A stretch of DNA of 33,468 nucleotides from an uncultured Elusimicrobiales bacterium (lineage in GTDB: Bacteria > Elusimicrobiota > Elusimicrobia > Elusimicrobiales > Elusimicrobiaceae). The translations under genes were made by a program, and so were the position numbers. The notes below the pieces were generated by a model that worked only from the letters and a program-made list of their open reading frames with translations, was not told the DNA's origin and made no database searches. The DNA lies in contig CALVFE010000014.1 in assembly GCA_944326765.1 (NCBI GenBank), positions 1 through 33,468 on the forward strand. The letters are read 5' to 3'. Numbering within the stretch: the stretch's first letter is position 1; the number at the start of each line of letters is the position of its first letter. Shown here in pieces: positions 26,377 to 33,468 of this stretch.

Positions 26377-27396
26377 TTAATCCCAGCTGCGCACCCTCAT
26401 ATTGGGATTAATATCTATATTCTTCTTAACAGGTTTACCCGTTCTTTCGGCATATTCCAATTTCTTATAAGCAGCCAGCGCGATCATAGCGGCATTATCC
26501 GAAGATAATTTTCTATCGACGAAATGGGCTGCAATTCCCGCTTTCGCCGCTTCCTGCAGCATTCGCTCGCGCAAAAGCGCATTCGCCGCCACGCCGCCGC
26601 CGACCGCAATATGCCGCACCTTATATTTTCGGGCGGCCAAAAGCGTTTTAGTAACCAGGGTTTCCACCATGGCTTCTTCAAAACTGGCACACACATCGGG
26701 AACACTAAAATCCTTATGGTCTCGCAGATAATAGCTGACAGCCGTTTTGATGCCGCTAAATGAAAATTCCCACGTGCCGGGCAGGAGCGGACGGGGGAAA
26801 TGAATCGCGTCGCGCCGCCCGGAAAGAGCCTGTTTGGACACTTGCGGCCCGCCGGGATAAGGCAAGCCCAATAATTTGGCTACTTTATCAAATGCTTCTC
26901 CGGCAGCGTCGTCGCGCGTTTTTCCCAGAACCTTATATTTTCCGTATCCTCTCACATACCACAGCTCGGTATGTCCCCCCGAAACAACCAAAGCCACCAG
27001 AGGAAACTGCAACCGGTTCTTTGCTTCGGAACCTTCAAAATCACAAGCAAAGATATGCCCCTCCAGGTGGTTCACTCCTAGTATAGGAACTTTTTTAAAA
27101 TTTGCAAGGGTTTCCGCCGCCACACGCCCCACCATAAGTCCGCCCGGCAGCCCCGGGCCGCTGGCAAAAGCCACATAATCCAAGGAATGATTCCCTAGCG
27201 CTTCATTTATGACGGTAGCAATTTTGGCAGCATGCGCGCGGCTGGCCAGCTCCGGCACGACGCCATGGTATTTTTTATGTTCCTCGATTTGGGAATAAAT
27301 CACGTTTGTTACGATTTCCTTGCCGTTTTTTAAAAGCGCAGCGGAAGTTTCATCGCAAGTGGATTCAATTCCCAGAATCATGAAATCTTTTTTCAT
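26377..27396 (-). CDS. tsaD: TsaD, tRNA N6-threonylcarbamoyladenosine transferase subunit
   Basis: A 339-residue protein of normal TsaD length, ASKHA/Kae1 fold. It begins LGIESTCDETSAAL, with the metal-binding motif NHLEGHI (His110 and His114), SGGHTELW, GEAFDKVAKLLGLPYPGGP and the C-terminal VGGGVAANALLRERM and LSSDNAAMIALAAY motifs. With TsaB, TsaE and threonylcarbamoyl-AMP from TsaC it makes t6A at position 37 of ANN-decoding tRNAs, an essential modification. The TsaB, TsaC and TsaE genes are not in this window. It follows ctpA by 7 nt with no clear ribosome-binding site. Confidence 0.97.
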   Translation of the reverse strand: MKKDFMILGIESTCDETSAALLKNGKEIVTNVIYSQIEEHKKYHGVVPELASRAHAAKIATVINEALGNHSLDYVAFASGPGLPGGLMVGRVAAETLANFKKVPILGVNHLEGHIFACDFEGSEAKNRLQFPLVALVVSGGHTELWYVRGYGKYKVLGKTRDDAAGEAFDKVAKLLGLPYPGGPQVSKQALSGRRDAIHFPRPLLPGTWEFSFSGIKTAVSYYLRDHKDFSVPDVCASFEEAMVETLVTKTLLAARKYKVRHIAVGGGVAANALLRERMLQEAAKAGIAAHFVDRKLSSDNAAMIALAAYKKLEYAERTGKPVKKNIDINPNMRVRSWD

Positions 27397-27403
27397 AAAT
27401 TAT

Positions 27404-28834
27404 TTATTTTTCTGTTTTAGAAACGGAATCGTTCGTTCCATTTTCCGGCTTTTGAGATTCTTTCGAAGCGGCTGTGCCGGTTTCTTTTTGATTTGTCTGT
27501 TCTTTTTTATCTGCTTGCTCGGCTTTACGCTTTTGAGCCTCTTTTTTAGAATCTTCTTTGGCCTGTTCCAACGAAATTTTACCCGTTAAAATTTCCACCG
27601 CTTTCTCCAACACGGGATCTTTTTCCGTAAATTCCATTTTCGGGGTTTCTTTTCCCGGCGTATGAACGATGTTATTATACTGCATAAACACTTTGGCTTC
27701 GTTTTCCGCCGGCACGATTACTTCCACGTCCGGGAAAATGCCGCCCTCCTCCGCCTTGGATTTATCCCGATAGTCCCGCTGAATCAGCCGGCCGGAAGGC
27801 GTATAATACTTGGCAATCGTCAAACGCAGCCCCGCGCCGCCGGAAAGCGGAAGCACCTGCTGCACACTGGCTTTTCCAAAAGTGCGCTGCCCCACCACAA
27901 AAGCGCGCTTATTGTCCTGCAATGCGCCCGAAACAATTTCGCTGGCGCTGGCAGACCCTTGGTTTACCAAAACGGCCATCGGCACATCGGGATAATCGGG
28001 CTTGGCGGAAGTTTTAAATTCCTGATAATATTCTTTTTTCCGCCCCTGTGTATATACGATCATTTCATTGGGCTGCAAAAAGAGTTTGGCAATATCTACC
28101 GCTCCGGTCAAAAGCCCCCCGGGGTTAAAACGTAAATCCAACACCAGCGATTTCATACCCTGTTTTTGCAAACTCGCCAACGCTTTTTTTACTTCTTCGG
28201 TGCTGTGGCCGGAAAAATCCACCATATACAAATATCCCACTGCGTCCGGAAGCATACGGTAATAAACGACCTCCGGTACGATTCTTTCGCGCTTAAAATG
28301 GAAATCCGGCAGCGTAACGTAATTGCCTTTTTCATCTTTGCGGCTTACCGTCAGTTTAACCTTGCTTCCCACCGCGCCGCGCATCAGTTCTACAGATTCG
28401 TCCAGCTGCATTCCGCTTAAATCTTTATCATCTACAAACAAAATTCGGTCGCCGGGCATAATGCCTCCTTTAAAGGCAGGCGTGCCGGGCATAGGCGTCA
28501 TAACGGTTACAAATCCGTCCATCATCTGCAGCCGCATACCCAAACCGCCGAAATCGCCGCGGGTATCATTTTTTAATTCTTTATAATCCTTTGGATCCAG
28601 GTATTGCGAAAAATCGTCCAACTCATTTACCACTCCCTTAATCGCGCCGGTAATGAGTTGATCTGTATCCGTTGTTTCTACATAATTTTCTTTTACAAAC
28701 TCCAACACATCTACAAAAGTTCGAAGCTGTTTTAAACTGTTATCCGCCGCCGCATACGCATACGGAAACAGCGTTCCCACAAAAAATACGATTGCCGCAA
28801 ATACGGCGTAACGATTTAATTTTTTTGATTTCAT
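27404..28834 (-). CDS. ctpA: CtpA-type S41 C-terminal processing protease with PDZ domain
   Basis: A 476-residue exported protease. A signal peptide or anchor at about 9-29, an N-terminal helical domain, a PDZ domain (about 92-170, with GLGMRLQ and GIMPGDRILFVDD), and the S41 core with FNPGGLL (236-242). Catalytic Ser296 is in NQGSASASEI and Lys321 in RTFGKAS, with the expected 25-residue spacing. The C-terminal 50 residues are rich in Lys, Glu and Gln. CtpA proteases trim periplasmic proteins, including peptidoglycan hydrolases and their partners. The ftsX-envC-ctpA neighbourhood fits a cell-wall remodelling role. AGAGG lies 5 nt before the ATG. Confidence 0.95.
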   Translation of the reverse strand: MKSKKLNRYAVFAAIVFFVGTLFPYAYAAADNSLKQLRTFVDVLEFVKENYVETTDTDQLITGAIKGVVNELDDFSQYLDPKDYKELKNDTRGDFGGLGMRLQMMDGFVTVMTPMPGTPAFKGGIMPGDRILFVDDKDLSGMQLDESVELMRGAVGSKVKLTVSRKDEKGNYVTLPDFHFKRERIVPEVVYYRMLPDAVGYLYMVDFSGHSTEEVKKALASLQKQGMKSLVLDLRFNPGGLLTGAVDIAKLFLQPNEMIVYTQGRKKEYYQEFKTSAKPDYPDVPMAVLVNQGSASASEIVSGALQDNKRAFVVGQRTFGKASVQQVLPLSGGAGLRLTIAKYYTPSGRLIQRDYRDKSKAEEGGIFPDVEVIVPAENEAKVFMQYNNIVHTPGKETPKMEFTEKDPVLEKAVEILTGKISLEQAKEDSKKEAQKRKAEQADKKEQTNQKETGTAASKESQKPENGTNDSVSKTEK

Positions 28835-28846
28835 AATATCCTCTAT

Positions 28847-30010
28847 CTATTTCAGCCAATTAAGCGGATCCACCGCGGTTGTTCCCTGACGGATTTCAAA
28901 ATAAACGGCGCTTTGTCCCGTTCCGGAAGAAGCCTGCGTATCTTTTCCGGCGGTGCCCAGCACGCCCTGTTGAGGCAGTTTATCCCCTACTTTCACACTG
29001 ATTTGCTGTAAAAATCCGTAAATCGTAAAGAACCCTTTTCCGTGGTCGGCAATTACGACATTTCCGTACGAACGGAAAGGCCCCGCATAAATAATGCTTC
29101 CCGCCGCCGCCGTGCGGACGGGTGCTCTGGATTGGGCGGCGATTTTAATGCCGTCGCGGAAAATCCACGTATTTAAATCGGAACGATATTCTTTTCCGAA
29201 TTTGCTAATCACTTTGCCCACCACCGGCCACGGCAGCGAATTTCTGGGCACATCGATTTTTGGCCCGGCGGATTTTTTGGCCGTATTGGAAGCGGCGGCC
29301 TTTTTGGCGTCGGCCGCTTTGCGTTTTCGTTCAAACGAGGCCAGCAATTTATTTAATTCTTCGGCAGATTTATTTAATTCATTGATTTCTTTCCGAACCG
29401 CGGCCACTTTGCGTTTGGTAACGTCTAAATCTTTTTTCTTTTTATTAAAGGATTGGGAGATAACCGCCTGCTCCTTTTTAATTTGGGAACTCTGCGCCAA
29501 CAGTTTTTTATTGCGTTCTTCAAAGGAATGAATCCGTTTTTTGGCTTCGGTATTTTCTTTTTTTAATTCTGCGGTAAAAGCGGCTTTATGCGTAATCATT
29601 CGATCCAAAAAAATTTTCTGCTCCAAGCTGTACCCGTTCACGCAATAAGGGCAAGAGGGCGTAAAATAATAATTTTTCAATTCTTCTTCCACCACTCCCT
29701 GCCACATCGGCATACTGCGTTCCAGCGCGGCGCGTTTGTCTTCGATGGAAAGCAGGTTCTGCTCCACATAGGAAATATCCGACTCCACTTGGTTTTTCAG
29801 CCGTTCGGCCTGCGCCTTTTTATCTTCCAAGGCGGAAATTTCTTTGGAAATCTTTTTTTCTTGTTCGCGGTATCTTTTGAGTTCACGCTCTTTTTGGGCG
29901 GCTTCGTTTTTCAGTTTTTCTATTTCGCGCTTACGGTCGGCGGCCTCGTCGCAAAAAAGCGGCGAGGCGCAGCATACGAGAGCCAATAAAACGCCTAAAA
30001 TTTTTGCCAT
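28847..30010 (-). CDS. envC: EnvC-like murein hydrolase activator (coiled coil + degenerate LytM)
   Basis: A 387-residue exported protein. Signal peptide about 1-20, long coiled coil about 22-235 rich in Lys and Glu, then a LytM/M23 domain (about 258-387). The metal ligands of active M23 peptidases are not conserved (FRDGIKI replaces the usual HxGxD, and YGFLQ replaces the HxH region), while the EnvC ending YFEIRQGTTAVDPLNWL is typical. EnvC activates division amidases under control of FtsEX. ftsX lies immediately upstream and overlaps by 16 nt. A CPYC motif (120-123) sits in the coiled coil, unusual for EnvC. The ORF extends to 30286 inside ftsX, but ATG 30010 gives the signal peptide and is clearly the start. 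Confidence 0.9.
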   Translation of the reverse strand: MAKILGVLLALVCCASPLFCDEAADRKREIEKLKNEAAQKERELKRYREQEKKISKEISALEDKKAQAERLKNQVESDISYVEQNLLSIEDKRAALERSMPMWQGVVEEELKNYYFTPSCPYCVNGYSLEQKIFLDRMITHKAAFTAELKKENTEAKKRIHSFEERNKKLLAQSSQIKKEQAVISQSFNKKKKDLDVTKRKVAAVRKEINELNKSAEELNKLLASFERKRKAADAKKAAASNTAKKSAGPKIDVPRNSLPWPVVGKVISKFGKEYRSDLNTWIFRDGIKIAAQSRAPVRTAAAGSIIYAGPFRSYGNVVIADHGKGFFTIYGFLQQISVKVGDKLPQQGVLGTAGKDTQASSGTGQSAVYFEIRQGTTAVDPLNWLK

Positions 30011-30804
30011 TTGGATAAAGTCCACCCGAAAAGGCCGCAAAAAGCCAGCATCAAAAGCTGTCTGCCGGCAGTGGTAAATTGGGCAAACGCAACGGATAAA
30101 AATCCCGTCGGATACACCAGTACCGCGAAAAACACGCACGAAGCCAGCCCCGCCAGCACGCCGGAAACCGCACCGCCCAGATAATGCGAACGCACCTGAT
30201 TGGAAGGATACGCTTCCACCAAAAACATAAACGCCAAAAATAACAGTATCGCAAAAATTACCGCCAAATTCAGCAATTTGGAACAAAGCCCCGTATAGAA
30301 CAACAAGCGGGCGTGGTCGGCATTATAATGGGCTTCCAGCCCGGGATATTCGGCCGCCAGGTTGTCCACAAAAGGGCGTATGTTATTGATTGCCTTATAA
30401 TTTAACTTTAGTTCAAAATAAGCCGGCATTTTATTTTTGCCCATTAATAAGAGGGCTTCTGTAAGCTGTGGGTTTTGACGCCGCACAACGGAGAGGGCAT
30501 CTTCCGGAGAGAACAACCGCACGGAGGAGATGTCCGTTTTCTGATTCAAAGACTCCCCCGTCTGTTCCAATTCTTCGTTCGAAGGCTGTCCGTTGACCGT
30601 TAACAACACCTTAAAGCTGTCATTCAGTTCCCGATAATAATTTCCCAGCCGCATATCCACAAACACGACGCTTTGCAACAACACCGCCACCGCAAACACC
30701 AGCAGGAACAGCCGCCGGTGCAGCCGCAATAGCTGTTTGGGGGCAGCGGCTGAGGCAGTTTCTTTTTTGCCTTCGAACATTTCGGTTAATTCTTTTTCCT
30801 TCAT
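29995..30804 (-). CDS. ftsX: FtsX-like cell-division membrane protein
   Basis: A 269-residue protein with the FtsX topology: a cytoplasmic N-terminus, helix 1 at about 31-49, a periplasmic domain (about 50-175) with LLTVNGQPSNEELEQTGESL and RLFSPEDAL, then helices at about 178-198, 211-231 and 247-262. FtsX is the membrane part of the FtsEX complex that relays ATP hydrolysis to EnvC or PcsB and so to peptidoglycan amidases. It is slightly shorter than usual. Its start overlaps the phosphatase stop as ATGA, and AGGAAG precedes the ATG. No ftsE is adjacent; the usual ftsE position is taken by the phosphatase. The envC partner directly downstream makes the identification firm. Confidence 0.88.
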   Translation of the reverse strand: MKEKELTEMFEGKKETASAAAPKQLLRLHRRLFLLVFAVAVLLQSVVFVDMRLGNYYRELNDSFKVLLTVNGQPSNEELEQTGESLNQKTDISSVRLFSPEDALSVVRRQNPQLTEALLLMGKNKMPAYFELKLNYKAINNIRPFVDNLAAEYPGLEAHYNADHARLLFYTGLCSKLLNLAVIFAILLFLAFMFLVEAYPSNQVRSHYLGGAVSGVLAGLASCVFFAVLVYPTGFLSVAFAQFTTAGRQLLMLAFCGLFGWTLSKWQKF

Positions 30805-32180
30805 TCTTCCTTTCCCCCCAGCACGTTTTTCATACGGGGTAGAATATCGGTATTATGATAGACGCCGGTAAATTCATCAGCCTCTTGCCCGTACGCCACG
30901 CTCAAGATAGGCAAAGAGGAATGATTGGGCGTAGCCCACACCAGGCCGCGCGACGTATTGATTTGTTGAAACAAACCGCTTATATCCGTCGGATTTTCAA
31001 ACTGATTGATATCCACTTCAAACCCCATCGCCTGGGACAATCGTTTTTGCAAATAGGCGGGGGTTAGTTTTTCGGCCGGCATTTTTTTAAGTTCTTCTTC
31101 CAAATTGTACAGGCTTTCTTTTTGTTTTGCGAACTGACGGAAGGTTTCAAAAGAAGCATAATCGATGTCTCCGCCGTAGAGCACCTCGCCTTGGGAGGTT
31201 TTCTGCATAGCTTTTTCTTTACCCAAATGGCGGTAAGTAAAAGCGCCCAATCCCGTATCGTGGTCGGCGTTGAGATAAACCAACGTTTCGCCGTTTTTAT
31301 CGGCATAAGCGGTTGCATATCCCAACAAATCGTCCAAATTTTTCATTTCATGGAACCACGCTCCCGCATCATGCGCATGACCTGCCCAATCGATTTTGCC
31401 GGCTTCCACCATCAGCACAAAGCCGTTTTCATTTTGGCTCAGCAATTCGACCGCTTTTTGGGTTTGTTCCGTCAAGGAAGGGACTTTCGGATTTCGCTCC
31501 AATTCTAAAGCCATCGGCAACGCTTCTTCGCTGAACAACCCCAGTATTTTGCCGGATTTAACAGCCGCCAGATCTTTTTTATTGAGCGCTACGCGGTATC
31601 CCTGTTTCTTGGCTTGGCGCAACAATTTTTTATTTTCACCCGTCGTAAAATACTTAAGTCCTCCGCCCATAATCACTTCAGGGGCGAAGCTTATCATCTG
31701 CCGGGCGATTTCCATTTTTTGGTTGCGGTTCTGTGCATGCGCGGAAAAAGAGGCCGGGGTAGCGTCTGTTACATAAGTATCGCTGATTACCCCTATGGAT
31801 TTCCCTTGCCGGCGCGCCCATTCCAAGAGCGTTTCCGCCGGCTGGCTATTATAATCCATTCCAACGAATTCCGGACGGGAAAGTTTTCCCGTAGCCATCT
31901 GCGTGGCGGAAGCCGCCGAATCGGTTACTATGGTGTCGTAGGTATTATTAAAGAACAACCCCCACTCGCCGCTATTCATCATTTTTTCCAGGTTGGAGAC
32001 TTTGCCGGGATAATCCTCCAATCCGGCATAGCGCACGCCCTGCATAAAGAAACCCATCGCTTCCGGTCCCATACCGTCGCCGATGATCCAAATCACATTC
32101 TTTACGTCCCCGGCGGACAAAGTTCCCGCCAAAAACAAACACACTAAAACCGTCCAAACCAGCTGTTTAATTTTCTGCAT
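30801..32180 (-). CDS. Exported alkaline phosphatase (PhoA family)
   Basis: A 459-residue exported enzyme. Signal peptide about 1-23 (ending GTLSAG). PhoA-family motifs: NVIWIIGDGMG (28-38, Asp35 as a metal ligand), nucleophile Ser88 in VTDSAASATQMATG, VISDTYVTDATPASFSAH, EAGKIDWAGHAHD and NADHDTG for metal ligands, and a late His in TPNHSS. It releases phosphate from monoesters in the periplasm. AGGAG lies 5 nt before the ATG, and its A overlaps the stop of glgA. Cotranscription with ftsX and envC is notable and not a standard arrangement. No Pho box is visible because the gene sits inside an operon. Confidence 0.92.
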   Translation of the reverse strand: MQKIKQLVWTVLVCLFLAGTLSAGDVKNVIWIIGDGMGPEAMGFFMQGVRYAGLEDYPGKVSNLEKMMNSGEWGLFFNNTYDTIVTDSAASATQMATGKLSRPEFVGMDYNSQPAETLLEWARRQGKSIGVISDTYVTDATPASFSAHAQNRNQKMEIARQMISFAPEVIMGGGLKYFTTGENKKLLRQAKKQGYRVALNKKDLAAVKSGKILGLFSEEALPMALELERNPKVPSLTEQTQKAVELLSQNENGFVLMVEAGKIDWAGHAHDAGAWFHEMKNLDDLLGYATAYADKNGETLVYLNADHDTGLGAFTYRHLGKEKAMQKTSQGEVLYGGDIDYASFETFRQFAKQKESLYNLEEELKKMPAEKLTPAYLQKRLSQAMGFEVDINQFENPTDISGLFQQINTSRGLVWATPNHSSLPILSVAYGQEADEFTGVYHNTDILPRMKNVLGGKEE

Positions 32181-32188
32181 GTTTTCTC

Positions 32189-33468
32189 CTAAGCAATTGT
32201 TTTTTTATAAAGAGCCAAATAGTCCTGCGCCGACTTATCCCACGATAAATCCTGCCGCATGGCATTACGCACCAATCGGTTCCAAAGCTGTCGGTCATTA
32301 AAAACCTTTAACGTTTGTTCCAATGTTTCATAAATGCCGTTTTCAGTAAATCGATCAATAAAGAACCCCGTGGCGGTATCTTCATTTCCGGGGCGGTATC
32401 CTTTTACGGTATCTACCAACCCCCCCACTTTCGAAACGACGGGCAGCGTACCGTATTTCATCGCAATTAACTGCGACAACCCGCACGGTTCAAACCGAGA
32501 AGGCATCAAAAAAATATCCGCTCCCGCATAAATACGGTGGGCTAAATCTTCGTCTAAACGTCCGTTATAGCTAACAGACGCCGGGTTATTACGCGCCAAG
32601 CTTTGGTAAGCTTTTTCCAACATAGGGTCGCCCATGCCCAACACGACAAATTGAGCGCGGTCTTTGAATCGGTTGATCAAATCCACCACAATATCCAATC
32701 CCTTCTGGTAGTCCAAGCGCGACACGATTCCGATCAGCGGTTTATCAGGTTCTTGGGCCAGCTTGCACTGTTGTTGCAGCGCAATTTTGGCAGCGAGCTT
32801 TCCCTTGACCGCTTCCGAAGGATCATACCCCAGTGGAATGGCCGGATCAATTTCCGGATCCCACACTTCGGTATCAATGCCGTTTACAATCCCATAAAAA
32901 TTTTTGCTGCGGTAACGCAATAATCCTTCTAGTCCAAACCCCATTGCCGGATCCGTTTGTACTTCGCGGGCGTAGTTGGGGCTGACGGTATTCACATTAT
33001 CGGCAAACACAATGCCGCTTTTTAAGAAGCTGATACCGCCGTAATATTCAAATTTTTCGGGTGTATAATCCACCGGGTGGAATCCCGCTTTTTTGAAGGA
33101 GGAATAAGGGAAATGCCCTTGATAAGCGATATTATGAATGGTATATAAGCTGCGGGTGCGGGTATAGAAAGCGTCTAATTTATAGACGGTTTTCAAATAG
33201 GCAGGAATAAGCCCGGTCTGCCAATCGTGGCAGTGGATAATATCGGGGCGGAAACCGATAAATTTGCATCCTTCCAGTACGGCACGGCTAAAGAGAATAA
33301 AACGTTCGTCGTTATCCGGGAATTCGCCCGTTTTGGTACGATAAAGTTCCGGACGGTCAAAATACTTGCGGTTTCCCACGAAGAATACCAGCACATTGCC
33401 CCAGTTAATATAGGAAAGCGAAACTTGTTCAATCCGATCGCCGATCGGGATCAAATACACGCCCGGTA
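32189..33468 (-). CDS. glgA: Glycogen synthase GlgA, C-terminal part (start outside window)
   Basis: An ORF open to the right edge; its codons continue past the GTG at 33458-33460, so the true start lies outside. About 425 residues are visible. GT5 family features: IHCHDWQTGLIPAYLK and TIHNIAYQGHF, then SPNYAREVQ, NFYGIVNGIDTEVWDPEID (typical of bacterial GlgA), and in the GT-B C-terminal domain SRLDYQKGLDI, MPSRFEPCGLSQLIAMKYGT and VSKVGGLVDTV. It adds glucose from ADP-glucose to alpha-1,4-glucan. About 50 residues of a normal 475-residue GlgA are missing, including the KxGGL motif. The phosphatase gene follows after 8 nt. Confidence 0.96.
   Translation of the reverse strand, partial: PGVYLIPIGDRIEQVSLSYINWGNVLVFFVGNRKYFDRPELYRTKTGEFPDNDERFILFSRAVLEGCKFIGFRPDIIHCHDWQTGLIPAYLKTVYKLDAFYTRTRSLYTIHNIAYQGHFPYSSFKKAGFHPVDYTPEKFEYYGGISFLKSGIVFADNVNTVSPNYAREVQTDPAMGFGLEGLLRYRSKNFYGIVNGIDTEVWDPEIDPAIPLGYDPSEAVKGKLAAKIALQQQCKLAQEPDKPLIGIVSRLDYQKGLDIVVDLINRFKDRAQFVVLGMGDPMLEKAYQSLARNNPASVSYNGRLDEDLAHRIYAGADIFLMPSRFEPCGLSQLIAMKYGTLPVVSKVGGLVDTVKGYRPGNEDTATGFFIDRFTENGIYETLEQTLKVFNDRQLWNRLVRNAMRQDLSWDKSAQDYLALYKKTIA

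Noticed and set aside
30011-30286. Upstream extension of the envC frame
   Set aside because: The 92 extra residues lie inside ftsX in another frame and look like shadow sequence. The signal peptide starts at 30010.
31614-32147. Plus-strand ORF of 177 codons
   Set aside because: It is the antisense shadow of the alkaline phosphatase, with low-complexity, His/Arg-rich translation and no recognisable motif.

Overview
The window is about 33.5 kb of gene-dense bacterial chromosome. All 30 genes I can support, including a partial one at each edge, lie on the minus strand, so transcription runs from high to low coordinates. Spacing is a few bases, with several stop/start overlaps, and no non-coding stretch exceeds 300 bases. 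The mid-GC Gram-negative gene set (secretin, PorV-like barrel, Tad pilus, EnvC/FtsX, TsaD, GlgA) and overall style suggest Elusimicrobiota, perhaps a gut lineage. This is an inference; no rRNA or other taxonomic marker is present.

Right part (about 23.65-33.47 kb): the C-terminal part of glycogen synthase GlgA, an exported alkaline phosphatase, an FtsX-like protein, an EnvC-like amidase activator, a CtpA-type S41 protease, TsaD, a solute-binding-protein fold without an export signal, and a GAF-GGDEF diguanylate cyclase. phoA-ftsX-envC-ctpA looks like one cell-envelope/division transcription unit without ftsE. The last two genes look like a coupled intracellular ligand-to-c-di-GMP pair.

Middle part (about 6.09-23.6 kb): a long Tad (Flp) pilus operon behind a plausible sigma70-type promoter at 23556-23584 and ending at a hairpin at 6091-6124. 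In transcription order it encodes a giant secreted protein of about 1,680 residues built from FlgD/T9SS-type Ig-like repeats with 30 cysteines after its signal peptide, a PorV/PorQ-like outer-membrane barrel, two Flp-type pilins, TadE, CpaB/RcpC, a very short secretin, a TadZ-TadA fusion, a TadB carrying an extra secreted N-terminal domain, TadC, a periplasmic TPR protein, a HAMP/PAS-like sensor with no output domain, a small membrane protein, and a thioredoxin-fold protein with a CPYG site and a C-terminal cysteine.

Left part (1-6.0 kb): a signalling and pilin cluster. It has a membrane CACHE-type histidine kinase, a REC-histidine kinase hybrid, a NarL-type response regulator, a 58-residue Flp-type pilin that is easily missed, a TadG-like protein and a TadE-like protein. 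A separate promoter at 386-414 then drives a membrane protein cut by the window edge.

The most interesting biology is the Tad machine: a fused TadZ-TadA, TadB with an added exported domain, a minimal secretin, and a cysteine-rich giant repeat protein made together with a PorV-like barrel and a redox-fold protein. That set suggests a modified Tad system that builds or displays a large disulfide-stabilised surface protein. A second pilin set under two-component control and a c-di-GMP module flank it.
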